Shown here: positions 10,258-19,145 of the stretch, one piece after another
Layout: each line of letters opens with the position of its first letter
How positions within the stretch are numbered: the first letter of the stretch is position 1
Assembly (NCBI RefSeq): GCF_027497995.1
Contig: NZ_JAODBT010000005.1
Span: forward strand, 124,001-188,000
DNA length: 64,000 bases
Direction of reading: 5' to 3'
Source: Stenotrophomonas sp. Iso1
GTDB lineage: Bacteria; Pseudomonadota; Gammaproteobacteria; Xanthomonadales; Xanthomonadaceae
The notes under the pieces: model-generated
The model's input: the letters and a program-made list of their open reading frames with translations, nothing else
What the model was told of the DNA's origin: nothing
The model's database searches: none
Made by a program: the position numbers and the translations under genes

Positions 10258-10339
10258 GGCGGGACGGCCCGCCCTGCACGCAATGCAGACGTTTGCCGAC
10301 GGCGGCCCGGTGGAGACATCGGGCTGCCGTCTTTTTTTT
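10258..10339 (+). promoter_or_regulatory. Guanidine-II (mini-ykkC) riboswitch with overlapping terminator
   Basis: Two hairpins with the diagnostic ACGG loops are visible. P1 is GGCGGG-ACGG-CCCGCC at 10258-10273, and P2 is GCCG-ACGG-CGGC at 10295-10306, with a 21-base linker. This is the guanidine-II architecture (two ACGR-loop hairpins). The P2 loop and 3' arm are also the 5' arm of a long terminator stem: 10298-10309 pairs with 10320-10331 (one G-U), followed by eight T. P2 and terminator are mutually exclusive, so guanidine binding should allow read-through into the exporter gene. Confidence 0.9.
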
Positions 10340-10361
10340 GGGTTGTAGAGGACGTACGGCA

Positions 10362-10676
10362 ATGCCTTGGATCTACCTGCTGCTGGCAGGCCTGTTTGAA
10401 ATTGGTTTCGCGTTGGGCCTGAAGTACAGCGAGGGTTTCACCCGCTTGTGGCCCAGCGTGATCACGGTGGTGTTTGCTGCCATCAGCTTGTGGCTGCTGA
10501 CCCAGGCGCTGCGCACCATCCCGGTGGGCACCGGCTATGCGGTGTGGACCGGCATCGGCGCAGTTGGCGTGGCAATGGCTGGGGTGTTCCTGTTCGGCGA
10601 CAGCGCTTCATGGCCGCGACTTCTGTGCATCGGCCTGATCGTGGCCGGTGTCATGGGCTTGAAGTTCGTCAGCTGA
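10362..10676 (+). CDS. gdx: Guanidinium exporter, SMR family (Gdx/SugE)
   Basis: A 104-residue four-helix small multidrug resistance protein that exports guanidinium ion in exchange for protons. The essential membrane glutamate is present as E13 in [12 protein letters not shown]; the SugE-type motif [15 protein letters not shown] is in helix 3. AGAGGA lies 9 bases before the ATG. The guanidine-II riboswitch upstream supports the Gdx function over a general drug efflux role. The older name is sugE. Confidence 0.94.
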   Translation: MPWIYLLLAGLFEIGFALGLKYSEGFTRLWPSVITVVFAAISLWLLTQALRTIPVGTGYAVWTGIGAVGVAMAGVFLFGDSASWPRLLCIGLIVAGVMGLKFVS

Positions 10677-10771
10677 TTGCGCAATGCGGGCTCGGCACAG
10701 GCATTCACCAGCAAGGCCTTAACCGGAATGCAGGAGCCGTGCTCGGTCGGTGCTTCACCGGTAACGCTTAA

Positions 10772-10793
10772 GCGGAGCATGGCTCCGCGCTAC
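10772..10793 (-). repeat. SMAG-like GTAG palindromic element, copy 1
   Basis: Read on the minus strand it starts with GTAG and continues as a 7-bp stem, GCGGAGC with an ATG/CAT spacer and GCTCCGC, the design of Stenotrophomonas SMAG (REP-like) elements. The flank CCGGTAACGCTTAAG is shared with a second copy near 37757-37790. It lies between convergent gdx and coq7. Confidence 0.75.
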
Positions 10794-10821
10794 GGTGTTC
10801 CCGTGCCGGGGTGTCTTCCTG

Positions 10822-11466
10822 TCAGATTCGATAGGCGATGGTCTTCATCGCTTTGGATGCCAGTGCCATCACCGATGGAATCGGGAAGGGCAGCTTGCGT
10901 GCGCCCGCATGTTCGGCGTGATCGGCATGGCGGGCTTCGTCGATCTTCATCACCTTGAGGATCTCGCGGCTGCGTTGGTCGGCGGGCGGAAGGGTTTCCA
11001 GGTGTTCGTCCAGATGGGCCTCCACCTGGCGCTCGGTCTCCACCACAAAGCCGAGGTTCCAGCCATCACCGCGCAGTCCTGCCAGCGTGCCGATGGTGTA
11101 ACTGCCGGCGTACCACAGCGGATTGAACAGGCTGGGACGGCTGCCCAGCTCGCGCAGACGGTCGGCGCACCAGCTCAGGTGGTCGGTTTCCTCTTGTGCG
11201 GCCGCCAGCAGATGCTCTCGGGTGGCGGGGTCGCGAGCGACGGCCGCCTGGCCGAAGTACAAGCCCTGCGCGCAGACTTCGCCCACATGATTGATGCGCA
11301 TCAGCCCGGCGGCATGTTGTGTTTCCGCAGGATCCAGAACCACTTCCGGCGTGTCACCGGCCGGATTGGGGCGGGCTGCTGCGGGATTGCCGAAGACCGT
11401 GTCCAGCGCGCGCTGCGCTTCGGTGAGCAGGTGGTCCAGTGGGGTCTGTACGCGTGCGATGGTCAT
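10822..11466 (-). CDS. coq7: Demethoxyubiquinone hydroxylase Coq7
   Basis: A 214-residue non-haem diiron monooxygenase that hydroxylates demethoxyubiquinone late in ubiquinone synthesis. The ferritin-like ligands are visible as [35 protein letters not shown] and [12 protein letters not shown]. The ATG at 11466 gives [14 protein letters not shown]; further upstream codons would run into the rplM promoter region. Single-gene unit, transcribed away from rplM. Confidence 0.95.
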   Translation of the reverse strand: MTIARVQTPLDHLLTEAQRALDTVFGNPAAARPNPAGDTPEVVLDPAETQHAAGLMRINHVGEVCAQGLYFGQAAVARDPATREHLLAAAQEETDHLSWCADRLRELGSRPSLFNPLWYAGSYTIGTLAGLRGDGWNLGFVVETERQVEAHLDEHLETLPPADQRSREILKVMKIDEARHADHAEHAGARKLPFPIPSVMALASKAMKTIAYRI

Positions 11467-11550
11467 GGCAGCAGCAGGAGTGGGGTGTCTGGATTCTCGC
11501 CGCTGGCCCCCGGCCTGCCAAGGCCGCTCATTCACGAAGGGTAGGGCTGG

Positions 11551-11579
11551 TTGCGTCGGAACCATTGGTCAAGTACAAT
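11551..11579 (+). promoter_or_regulatory. Predicted sigma-70 promoter of rplM-rpsI
   Basis: A -35 box TTGCGT (11551-11556) and a -10 box TACAAT (11574-11579) are separated by 17 bases. The predicted start would give a leader of about 80 bases before rplM. Confidence 0.65.
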
Positions 11580-11664
11580 TCCGCGCTTCTGTTTCACCTT
11601 CACAACGCGTGGCAGAGTTCCGGCAGCCCACCGCCGCAATGAGCCCGACCTACTAGAGTTCTTT

Positions 11665-12093
11665 ATGAGCACTTTCACTGCAAAGAACGAGACCGTCCAG
11701 CGCGACTGGTACCTCGTTGACGCCGCCGGCAAGACGCTGGGCCGTCTCTCCACCGAGCTGGCTCGCCGCCTGCGTGGCAAGCACAAGCCGGTCTACACCC
11801 CGCATGTTGACACCGGTGATTACCTGGTCGTCATCAATGCCGACAAGATCACTGTTACCGGCAAGAAGCTGAAGGACAAGAAGTACCATCGCTTCACCGG
11901 CTACATCGGCAACCTGAAGACTGAGACTCTGGAGCAGGCGCTTGAGCGTCACCCGGAGCGCGTGATCGAGATCGCCGTCAAGGGCATGCTGCCGAAGGGC
12001 CCGCTGGGCCGTCAGATGTACCGCAAGCTCAAGGTCTACGCTGGCACTGAGCATCCGCACGCCGCACAGCAGCCGCAGGTTCTGGATATCTAA
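11665..12093 (+). CDS. rplM: 50S ribosomal protein L13
   Basis: A 142-residue ribosomal protein of the standard length. The landmarks are [32 protein letters not shown], and the C-terminal [22 protein letters not shown]. It is followed after 2 bases by rpsI, the conserved rplM-rpsI operon. L13 is an early assembly protein of the large subunit. Confidence 0.99.
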   Translation: MSTFTAKNETVQRDWYLVDAAGKTLGRLSTELARRLRGKHKPVYTPHVDTGDYLVVINADKITVTGKKLKDKKYHRFTGYIGNLKTETLEQALERHPERVIEIAVKGMLPKGPLGRQMYRKLKVYAGTEHPHAAQQPQVLDI

Positions 12094-12095
12094 TC

Positions 12096-12488
12096 ATGGC
12101 TATCACTCAAAACTACGGCACTGGCCGCCGCAAGTCCTCCACCGCTCGCGTGTTCCTGCGCAAGGGCGCCGGCAACATCACCGTCAATGGCCGTCCGCTG
12201 GACGAGTTCTTTGGCCGTGAGACCGCACGCATGATCGTGCGTCAGCCGCTGGAGCTGACCAAGAACACCGAAACCTTCGACATCCTGGTCACCGCCGCTG
12301 GCGGCGGTACCACCGGTCAGGCCGGTGCGATCCGTCTGGGTATTGCTCGTGCGCTGGTTGAATACGACGAAACCCTGAAGTCCGAGCTGCGCAAGGCTGG
12401 CTTCATGACCCGTGACGCCCGTGAAGTCGAGCGTAAGAAGGTCGGCCTGCACAAGGCACGTCGCGCCACCCAGTTCTCCAAGCGCTGA
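12096..12488 (+). CDS. rpsI: 30S ribosomal protein S9
   Basis: A 130-residue protein with [14 protein letters not shown] at the N-terminus and the basic tail [18 protein letters not shown], which reaches the P-site tRNA in the ribosome. Second gene of the rplM-rpsI operon; an intrinsic terminator lies about 50 bases downstream. Confidence 0.99.
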   Translation: MAITQNYGTGRRKSSTARVFLRKGAGNITVNGRPLDEFFGRETARMIVRQPLELTKNTETFDILVTAAGGGTTGQAGAIRLGIARALVEYDETLKSELRKAGFMTRDAREVERKKVGLHKARRATQFSKR

Positions 12489-12537
12489 TCCATCGCGCCT
12501 GGCGTGGGATTCTTCGGAATCCCGCTGGGAGGAAAGC

Positions 12538-12566
12538 AAAAGCCCGGCTTCGGCCGGGCTTTTGTC
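12538..12566 (+). terminator. Intrinsic terminator after rpsI
   Basis: AAAGCCCGGC pairs with GCCGGGCTTT around a TTCG tetraloop, followed by T residues. A classical strong terminator for the rplM-rpsI operon. Confidence 0.9.
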
Positions 12567-12950
12567 GTTTCTGGATGTTGGGATGTGGTGGTGAATGAGT
12601 TGTCGGCGGGTGTATGACGCCTTGTCTCATTTCATATCCATATCTCCAGCATTGACTGCGGGCTTGTCTGGCTTCGGATGCCGGGATTCGTCACTGCTGT
12701 GTGGGTGGGTTCTCGGCTGGCGAAGGCCGTGCCTTCCGCCGCTGCGATTGCGTGGTGCTTAGAATCGTCATTCCCGTGTGGTCGGGAGCTGCTCTGGGCT
12801 TTTGCTTTTGCCTCTGCTGAGGGTCGAAAAGCTGAGGGCTCGGGGGCGATTCCCTAGCGGCAAGGGCGAGGGCAAAAGGTGGAGTGGCCCCCGCTGCTGT
12901 GCAGTCGGGAAATGCCTCGCTTTGAATCTGCTGAGGCATTCAGAATCAGG
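12567..12950. other. Intergenic stretch without recognisable gene
   Basis: About 380 bases between the rpsI terminator and the tRNA terminator. Open frames here are short, with no ribosome site or recognisable product. The sequence is less GC-biased and contains some local repeats (GAGGCATT, GGGCGA) but no clear structure that I can name. Confidence 0.5.
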
Positions 12951-12952
12951 CA

Positions 12953-12985
12953 AAAGAAAAGGCCCGATCTTTCGATCAGGCCTTT
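12953..12985 (-). terminator. Intrinsic terminator of the tRNA operon
   Basis: On the minus strand, GGCCTGATC and GATCGGGCC form a stem with a GAAA loop and one central mismatch, followed by TTTTCTTTT. It lies 8 bases beyond the 3' end of tRNA-Gln. Confidence 0.85.
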
Positions 12986-12992
12986 CTATGTT

Positions 12993-13067
12993 TGGCTGCC
13001 CCGGATGGATTCGAACCACCGAATGCCTGAGTCAGAGTCAGGTGCCTTACCGCTTGGCGACGGGGCA
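12993..13067 (-). tRNA. tRNA-Gln (anticodon CTG)
   Basis: A 75-nt cloverleaf: acceptor TGCCCCG pairs with CGGGGCA, the anticodon stem-loop reads CCTGA-CTCTGAC-TCAGG giving CTG, the T arm contains GGTTCGAATCC, and CCA is encoded. It decodes CAG codons. It is the second tRNA of a two-gene operon, 54 bases after tRNA-Met. Confidence 0.95.
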
Positions 13068-13121
13068 AAGTAGGCGATTATTATCGCATTTCCCTGAGTG
13101 GATGCCAATGTTTGGCAACCG

Positions 13122-13198
13122 TGGTGGCTATGGGTGGACTCGAACCACCGACCCCAGCATTATGAGTGCTGTGCTCTAACCGGCTGAGCTACATAGCC
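13122..13198 (-). tRNA. tRNA-Met, elongator (anticodon CAT)
   Basis: A 77-nt cloverleaf: acceptor GGCTATG pairs with CATAGCC, the D arm has AGCTCAG...GGTTAGAGC, the anticodon arm CAGCA-CTCATAA-TGCTG gives CAT, and CCA is encoded. A paired acceptor end (G1-C72) and similarity to the E. coli elongator form, not the initiator, indicate elongator methionine. Confidence 0.95.
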
Positions 13199-13212
13199 TC
13201 AGGGAGCCGGCA

Positions 13213-13241
13213 ATTCTGGGGATTTGAAGAAGAACTGTCAA
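13213..13241 (-). promoter_or_regulatory. Predicted sigma-70 promoter of the tRNA operon
   Basis: On the minus strand a perfect -35 TTGACA (13236-13241) and a -10 CAGAAT (13213-13218) are 17 bases apart. The -10 ends about 14 bases before the mature 5' end of tRNA-Met. Confidence 0.7.
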
Positions 13242-13317
13242 TAGTTTTTTCTTTGCTTGTGGCCCGGGCAAGGCCATGGCAGAGTCCCTGACAGTAGAAA
13301 TTTTAGGAGTCCGCATC

Positions 13318-13917
13318 GTGATCGATCCGGACGGCTATCGACCGAACGTCGGCATTGTGCTGATGCGGGAGGATGGGCAGGTGTTCTGGGCACGACGTGT
13401 GCGCCGGGATGGCTGGCAGTTCCCGCAGGGTGGTATGAACACTGACGAGACGCCTGTCGAGGCCATGTACCGCGAGCTGCAGGAAGAAACCGGCCTGCTG
13501 CCTGAACATGTCGAAGTGCTGGGGGCTACCCCTGGCTGGCTTCGCTATCGGCTGCCCAGTAGGGCGATCCGTCGCAATGAGCGACAGGTCTGCATCGGTC
13601 AGAAGCAGGTCTGGTTCCTGCTGCGTCTGACTGGCGACGAAGCCCATGTGCGCTTGGATCTAACCGAGACGCCAGAGTTCGATAGCTGGCGTTGGGTGGA
13701 TTTCTGGTACCCGGTTGAGCATGTAGTGATGTTCAAACGCGGGGTTTACGCACGCGCATTGAGGCATCTGGCACCGCTCGCGCGCGGGATTGCCAGCGCG
13801 GATGTGCAATCGATGCCGGCGGCCGCGCAGGAAGCCTGGCTGCCGGGCAACACGGCCGGACATGACCGGCCACGCAAGCTGCAGCGGCGGCAAGGTGGTT
13901 GGCGAAAGCAGAGTTAA
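13318..13917 (+). CDS. rppH: RNA pyrophosphohydrolase (Nudix)
   Basis: Removes pyrophosphate from triphosphorylated mRNA 5' ends, which starts RNase E-dependent decay. The 199-residue protein has [11 protein letters not shown] at the N-terminus, a complete Nudix box (GGMNTDE...REL-EETGL) and [19 protein letters not shown] chose the GTG at 13318, with AGGAG 9 bases upstream, because the family begins [10 protein letters not shown]; the in-frame ATG at 13276 adds 14 unconserved residues. The C-terminal 45 residues are a basic, poorly conserved tail. Confidence 0.95.
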   Translation: MIDPDGYRPNVGIVLMREDGQVFWARRVRRDGWQFPQGGMNTDETPVEAMYRELQEETGLLPEHVEVLGATPGWLRYRLPSRAIRRNERQVCIGQKQVWFLLRLTGDEAHVRLDLTETPEFDSWRWVDFWYPVEHVVMFKRGVYARALRHLAPLARGIASADVQSMPAAAQEAWLPGNTAGHDRPRKLQRRQGGWRKQS

Positions 13918-13934
13918 TAATGATTAACGCTCGA

Positions 13935-13954
13935 AATTGACAACCATTCGCATT
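13935..13954. promoter_or_regulatory. Fur-like site upstream of bfd
   Basis: On the minus strand AATGCGAATGGTTGTCAATT resembles the GCGAAT-rich Fur boxes of pseudomonads and xanthomonads. An AT-rich AATAATGATTAA just upstream adds a second partial match. The position, 50-70 bases before bfd, suits iron repression of a ferredoxin made under iron limitation. Confidence 0.5.
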
Positions 13955-14004
13955 TGCGTTTGAATGCCCTGCAGCCAACTCGGCTGCTTGAAGAGCACCG
14001 CACC

Positions 14005-14205
14005 GTGTACGTCTGTATCTGCAATGGGGTAACCGATCACCAGATCCGTGAAGCCGCGCTTGCTGGTTGTGACAGCGTGGCTGAGCTGACCATGCGTACT
14101 GGCTGCGGCTCCAACTGCGGGTCCTGTCTGGACATGGCTGCCGGCTTGCTGGACCAGGCGCGCGCCACACGCGAGTTGCCGCTGCCCTTGTTGCGGGCCG
14201 CCTGA
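14005..14205 (+). CDS. bfd: Bacterioferritin-associated ferredoxin
   Basis: A 66-residue [2Fe-2S] protein that reduces the ferric core of bacterioferritin so iron can be mobilised. The conserved YVCICNGVTDHQIREA gives the C-x-C pair and GCGSNCGSC gives the second cysteine pair. I use GTG 14005, since the family starts MYVCICNG; the longer frame from 13954 would overlap the Fur-like site. Next to bfr, as is usual. Confidence 0.92.
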   Translation: MYVCICNGVTDHQIREAALAGCDSVAELTMRTGCGSNCGSCLDMAAGLLDQARATRELPLPLLRAA

Positions 14206-14241
14206 ACCTGCCATGCCGCGCCCGCCGGCTGCGGCGGCTAG

Positions 14242-14261
14242 TAATGATCACGATTCGCGTT
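14242..14261. promoter_or_regulatory. Possible Fur-like site upstream of bfr
   Basis: TAATGATCACGATTCGCGTT; its complement has the GCGAAT...ATCATTA arrangement of a Fur box with one weak half. It lies about 60 bases before bfr. Weaker than the bfd site. Confidence 0.4.
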
Positions 14262-14322
14262 CCTTCATGGCACCCCGGCAAGGGGTAAAGTGCGCGCAGT
14301 TACAACTGCGGGAGCTAACGCA

Positions 14323-14793
14323 ATGAAAGGCGACGCCAAGGTCATCGAATTCCTCAATAAGGTCCTCTACAACGAGTTGACCGCCATCAACCAGTACTTC
14401 CTGCACGCCAAGATGCTGAAGAACTGGGGGCTGAAGGAATTGGCCGAGCACGAGTACAAGGAATCGATCGACGAGATGAAGCACGCCGACGTGCTTTCCG
14501 ATCGCATCCTGTTCCTTGAAGGTCTGCCGAATTTCCAGGCGCTGGGCAAGCTGCGTATCGGCGAAAACCCCACCGAAATCCTCAAGTGCGATCTGGCGCT
14601 GGAGACCGAAGGAGTGACGGTGCTGCGCGATGCGGTGGCTTATGCCGAGTCGATTGGTGATTACATCAGCCGCGAGCTGTTCGTGAAGATCCTCGATTCG
14701 GAGGAAGAGCATATCGACTGGCTGGAAACCCAGCTGGATCTGATCGAGCGTATCGGCGAGCCGAATTATCTGCTCACCAAGCTCGACGACTGA
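14323..14793 (+). CDS. bfr: Bacterioferritin
   Basis: A 156-residue iron-storage protein that forms a 24-subunit shell. The ferroxidase ligands are visible: E18 in [11 protein letters not shown], then [18 protein letters not shown] with Glu, His and the haem-axial Met, and [13 protein letters not shown] near the C-terminus. GGGAG lies 9 bases before the chosen ATG; an in-frame ATG at 14290 would add 11 unconserved residues. Pairs with bfd upstream. Confidence 0.96.
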   Translation: MKGDAKVIEFLNKVLYNELTAINQYFLHAKMLKNWGLKELAEHEYKESIDEMKHADVLSDRILFLEGLPNFQALGKLRIGENPTEILKCDLALETEGVTVLRDAVAYAESIGDYISRELFVKILDSEEEHIDWLETQLDLIERIGEPNYLLTKLDD

Positions 14794-14982
14794 CCAACAA
14801 CAAGGCGACGCTGCTGACGAAGCATGTCCAGCAGCGGGCGCTGAAATCTGGAAGTAGCTACCGCAGGAACCGCCGTCCATACGGCGGTTCCTGTTGCGTT
14901 TATGGGCGTCGCGATGTGATCTGCGTCGGCCCGGTTGGCACCGGGATCCGTCGCGCGTTGGCCATGCAGCCGGTGTTGGTCG

Positions 14983-17292
14983 TCAGCCTTGCGGGAGCTG
15001 TTCGCCACGCATGTCGGCTTGATAGCCGAGCAGTACCGGGCGCGCGCGGGAGAACTCGGCGATTACCTGGGCGACCATGCTTGCGGGCTGCTCCAGCGTG
15101 CCGGTGCGAACGGCATGTTCCAGCTGCCTTGCTGCTTCGGACAAGGCCAGCACGCCGACATTGGCGCTGGATGACTTGAGGCTGTGCGCCACTTCGCCCA
15201 GACGACGCGTGTCGCTGTTGGCGATCGCCACCTGTAGTTGCTGCAGCAGGATGGGTGTCTCGTCGAGGAACAGTTTGATGATCGTGTGCGTGTCGTCGCC
15301 AGCGATCTCCACCAGTTCGTCCAGCACCGCGCGTTCAAGCGTCGGGGCAGTGATGGCAGCAGGTGCTGCCGGAGCGCCGCTGGCAGCGCGTGCGTGGTCA
15401 AGGGGAGTGCTCATGGTGGCTACCGTGGGGCTGACGGGGGGCGCAGGCTTGAAGGCTTGCAGGCAGGCCTGCAGTTGGCTGCGGGAAATGGGTTTGGAAA
15501 GGTACTCGTCCATGCCGCTGTCCAGGCAGCGCTGGCGGTCGCCAGCCATGGCATTGGCGGTCATGGCAATGATCGGCAGACGCGGCGTGCCGCTATCGGC
15601 TTCGTACTGGCGCCAGCGCTGGGTGGCGGCATAGCCGTCGAGTACCGGCATCTGACAATCCATCAGCACCGCGTCGTAGCGTCGCTTGTGCATTTTTTCC
15701 AACGCGATGGCGCCGTTCTCTGCGCGCTCGGTGCGGCAGCCGATGGCTTCGAGCAGCTTCTGCGCGACGAGCAGGTTGATCGGGTTGTCTTCCACCACCA
15801 GTACCGACATGCCGGTCAGATCAGTGTCGCCGGGTGTGTCGATGACAGTGGGAGCATGGGCAGCTTCAGCCGCCGCCGATGATGCATGTACCGGTGAAGG
15901 CCCGATGGAGGCGGTCAATGCATTACGTAGTTCGCTGTCCGGCAACTGGCGCGGCAGCAACGTGGCGTTCTCGCGCAACAGGTCGGGGACGGAAGCGTCG
16001 CCGTACAGCCACAGCATGCGCGGCATGTCGGTGTCCATGCGGTTGATGGCGCGCTGCAGTGCCGCGGCGCCGTGACGCAGCGAGACAAGGTCGCCGATGA
16101 CCGCGTGCCAGCCACCCGACAATGCCGGATTGCGCAGGCGTTCCAGTGCTTCCTGCAGGTTGTTGGCGACGCGCGGTTGGTAGCCCCAGGTGGGCAGTAC
16201 CAGCTCCAGGCGTTGCCGCAGGCGCGGTTCGGGGGCGACCAACAGCACCTGCCGGGCGTTACGCAGGTGCTCCGGGCGGTGCAGGTCGCCAATGACCTTC
16301 AGCAGTGGAATCTCGAACCAGAACGTTGAGCCGCGCCCTGGATGCGACTGCACACCAATGGTGCCGCGCATCAGCTCGATGATGCGTTTGCAGATGGCCA
16401 GGCCAAGCCCGGTGCCGCCGTACAAACGGGTGGTGGAGGCATCAGCCTGGGTGAAGGACTCGAATACCCGCTCGCCCTGGCTGTCATCCAGGCCGATGCC
16501 GGTGTCACGCACCTCAAAGCGCAGATGATGTTGCGCCGGAGTTTCGCCCAGCCGCTTGACCCGCACCTGGATGCTGCCGCGCTCGGTGAACTTGATGGCG
16601 TTGACCAACAGGTTGCCCAGCACCTGACGCAGGCGTACCGGGTCGCCACGCACCGACAGACGCACGGACGGGTCGATATGCAGCGAAATGCGCAGGCCCT
16701 TGTGCTCGGCGGTGCGTTGCATCAGCTGCAACATGCCATCCAGCGTCTCGCGCAGATTGAAGGTGGTGACTTCCAGCTCCAGCCGATTGGCTTCCAGCTT
16801 GGAGTAATCAAGGATGTCATCAACGATACGGAACAGCTGGCGTGAGCTTTCAGTGGCCGTGGACAGCATGTTGCGCTGTTCCATCTCCAGCGGCCCCTGT
16901 GCGACCAGTTCCAGCATTGGCAGGATGCCGTTGAGCGGCGTGCGGATTTCGTGGCTCATGGTGGCCAGAAACTCGCCCTTGGCCAAGGTGGCTGCTTCGG
17001 CGATTTGTTTGGCCTGCAACAGTTGCTGTTCCAGCTTGCTGTGACCGACTTCGGCCTGACGCAACTGTTTGCATTGCAGTTGCAGCTCTTCACTGTGCAG
17101 CTGCAATGCGTGACGACGACGACGCTCGCCATTGGCGCGCCACGCAGCCAGCAATGCAGCCAGGACGCTGACCGAACCCGCAACCGTGCCGGCGATGGCC
17201 GGCAGCGGTGGCAGGAAAGGCACCGCAACCGCCATCGCGGCGCACACCGCTGCTACCAGCGCCCAGTTTCGCGTCCCCCCCGAGACGCTCAC
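14983..17292 (-). CDS. Hybrid sensor histidine kinase with receiver and HPt domains
   Basis: A 769-residue membrane phosphorelay protein. Order: two hydrophobic segments at about 10-55 with almost no periplasmic loop, a coiled coil (60-105), HisKA with H114 in [10 protein letters not shown], a complete ATPase (N box near 232, DTGIGL near 263, GGTGLGL near 292), a degenerate receiver-like region (345-465), a full receiver with D545 in [11 protein letters not shown], and an HPt domain with H703 in [12 protein letters not shown]. No sensory input domain is visible. The GTG start lies one base after the stop of the upstream c-di-GMP-type gene, so they are coupled. Confidence 0.92.
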   Translation of the reverse strand: MSVSGGTRNWALVAAVCAAMAVAVPFLPPLPAIAGTVAGSVSVLAALLAAWRANGERRRRHALQLHSEELQLQCKQLRQAEVGHSKLEQQLLQAKQIAEAATLAKGEFLATMSHEIRTPLNGILPMLELVAQGPLEMEQRNMLSTATESSRQLFRIVDDILDYSKLEANRLELEVTTFNLRETLDGMLQLMQRTAEHKGLRISLHIDPSVRLSVRGDPVRLRQVLGNLLVNAIKFTERGSIQVRVKRLGETPAQHHLRFEVRDTGIGLDDSQGERVFESFTQADASTTRLYGGTGLGLAICKRIIELMRGTIGVQSHPGRGSTFWFEIPLLKVIGDLHRPEHLRNARQVLLVAPEPRLRQRLELVLPTWGYQPRVANNLQEALERLRNPALSGGWHAVIGDLVSLRHGAAALQRAINRMDTDMPRMLWLYGDASVPDLLRENATLLPRQLPDSELRNALTASIGPSPVHASSAAAEAAHAPTVIDTPGDTDLTGMSVLVVEDNPINLLVAQKLLEAIGCRTERAENGAIALEKMHKRRYDAVLMDCQMPVLDGYAATQRWRQYEADSGTPRLPIIAMTANAMAGDRQRCLDSGMDEYLSKPISRSQLQACLQAFKPAPPVSPTVATMSTPLDHARAASGAPAAPAAITAPTLERAVLDELVEIAGDDTHTIIKLFLDETPILLQQLQVAIANSDTRRLGEVAHSLKSSSANVGVLALSEAARQLEHAVRTGTLEQPASMVAQVIAEFSRARPVLLGYQADMRGEQLPQG

Positions 17293-17293
17293 T

Positions 17294-19114
17294 TCAGAGC
17301 ACCGCGTTCTGGAAGTCGAAATTCAGCTCGTTGCCCGCGCGCTGTACAACATTGCCCTGGATGAAATCCACGCCGCCCATCCACATCGCCGCAGCGGCCT
17401 GCGGATCTTCGATCTGCTGGCCGATGATCTGCAGGTTGGCGCGGTGTGCGTGGTCGATGGAATTGCGCAGCTCGTCGCGTAGCGTCTGGCTGGTATGGCT
17501 GCCGGCATAGCGTGCGGCCATGCGGATGAAGCTCAGCGGCAACTGGGTGAGCAGGGCATTGGCCTCGTCGCCGGGCTCAAACTGGCTCAGGCAGAACTGC
17601 ACACCGGCCGGCATCAACTGCGCGCAGAACTGCTGCAGGCTCACCGCATGCACCAGCGCATCGGACAGGCGCACATCGATCACCAAGCCATTGCCGGCTA
17701 CCTGACGCTCCTGCAGTGCTTTGAGCAGCCATTCCGCATACGCACTGCGCGAAAGCGTGCGCAGCGACTGCGATACGAACAAACGCAGCGGTGGTTGTGC
17801 GAATTGATAAAGGTGCAGCAGACCCAGTGCGTGTTCGACAACCTGTTGATCAAGGTCGGCGATGCGGCCGGCCGCTTCTGCGGCCGGAATCACCTGCCCG
17901 GCAGAAAGCAGCGTGCCGTCACTTTGACGCAGCCGCAGCAGTACCTGGTACTGCGCGGTATCGCCACCGGCAACGGCGACGATGGGCTGATATGCCAGCT
18001 CAAGTTGACCGTCCAGCAGCGCCAGATGTTCGTCGTTGAGCGTGGCTTCTTCGGGTGTGTAAGCGGCGACGCCGTTGTTGCTCAGACGTGCCTGCAGCGC
18101 AGTGCGTTCCACGGCTTCCAAAGCGTTGTCCGCGTCGCTGAAACTGCCCGGCAGCGGCGCATGGCCGACGGCGCAGCGAAGGAAAACGGATTCATCGTCG
18201 CGCGCTGCGAACGGCTGGGCCGACAGGCGCTCGCGGATGCGCTGGGCCAGCGGCTCGACCGCATCGGGTGCGATGCCCCGAGCCAGCAGCAGGAAACTGT
18301 TGTCGTTGAGGCGCGCCAACAGATGTGGCTCCAGGTTGTCGGCCAGACGCTGCCCTGCCTGCACCATCAACCGCTCGAAACTGGCATAGCCGTAACGTTC
18401 GCGCAGGCCCAGGGCGCTGGCGATCTCGATGAACATCAAACCGCCGGGTTGCTGATCGGTAAGCGTTGCCTGCAGCTGCCGCATCACGTTGTGACGCGTG
18501 GGTAGCCCGGTTTCCGGGTTGTTCAACATCGGGCCGTTGTCGATCTTGCCTTGCGCCTGCAGCCGGTTGCGGCGGATGCGGTTGGCAACGGCGGCGACCA
18601 GATGGCGTGGCCGGATGGGTTTCACCAGCACGTCGTCGGCGCCGCAATCGAGCACTTCAAACTGCCGGTCCGGATCGGCCTCGCCGGTGAGGAACACGAT
18701 GGGCAGCAGTTGCTGGTGCGGCTGCTGGCGGATCATTGCGGTCAAGCGCATGCCATCCAGGCCGGGCATGTGCAGATCCATCAGGATCAGATCCGGGCGG
18801 TGTGCGCTGATGGCCTGCTGCACGCCTTCGGCCTCCATCTGCACAAAAGCCTGCATGCCAGCGCCGTGCAGCACACTCTGTGCGAACAGCGCCTGCGAGC
18901 GGTTGTCTTCGACGATCAACACGCGGTACGGCGTGTCGTCGGCAATGGACGGTGCGGTATCGGTTGCAGCGCCCGTGCCGGCGGTCTTGAGCTGGGCCTG
19001 CACGACTTCGGCTGGCGGCGCATTGCGCACGCTCCAGCGCTGCCAATAGTCGGCAGGCGGTGTTTCCGCGCGGATCGAGCGGGTGCTGGAGATCAGGGTG
19101 TCGGTGCTGGCCAT
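17294..19114 (-). CDS. Response regulator with degenerate GGDEF and EAL domains
   Basis: A 606-residue protein: receiver domain at about 63-180 with D113 in LMDLHMPGLDG, a GGDEF-like domain whose active-site motif is replaced by RLNDNS, and an EAL-like domain in which the EAL glutamate is replaced (YQVLLRL). Both enzyme sites are therefore lost, as in FimX-type proteins, so a c-di-GMP sensor or scaffold is more likely than a cyclase or phosphodiesterase. The ATG at 19114 has GGGAG upstream. First gene of a pair with the hybrid kinase, which is a natural phosphodonor candidate. Confidence 0.88.
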   Translation of the reverse strand: MASTDTLISSTRSIRAETPPADYWQRWSVRNAPPAEVVQAQLKTAGTGAATDTAPSIADDTPYRVLIVEDNRSQALFAQSVLHGAGMQAFVQMEAEGVQQAISAHRPDLILMDLHMPGLDGMRLTAMIRQQPHQQLLPIVFLTGEADPDRQFEVLDCGADDVLVKPIRPRHLVAAVANRIRRNRLQAQGKIDNGPMLNNPETGLPTRHNVMRQLQATLTDQQPGGLMFIEIASALGLRERYGYASFERLMVQAGQRLADNLEPHLLARLNDNSFLLLARGIAPDAVEPLAQRIRERLSAQPFAARDDESVFLRCAVGHAPLPGSFSDADNALEAVERTALQARLSNNGVAAYTPEEATLNDEHLALLDGQLELAYQPIVAVAGGDTAQYQVLLRLRQSDGTLLSAGQVIPAAEAAGRIADLDQQVVEHALGLLHLYQFAQPPLRLFVSQSLRTLSRSAYAEWLLKALQERQVAGNGLVIDVRLSDALVHAVSLQQFCAQLMPAGVQFCLSQFEPGDEANALLTQLPLSFIRMAARYAGSHTSQTLRDELRNSIDHAHRANLQIIGQQIEDPQAAAAMWMGGVDFIQGNVVQRAGNELNFDFQNAVL

Positions 19115-19145
19115 CGGTACTCCCGGTAGACCGGGGATTATGCGT

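Noticed and set aside
12778-13179. Open frame running across both tRNA genes
   Set aside because: Overlaps two clear tRNAs and a terminator, and has no ribosome site.
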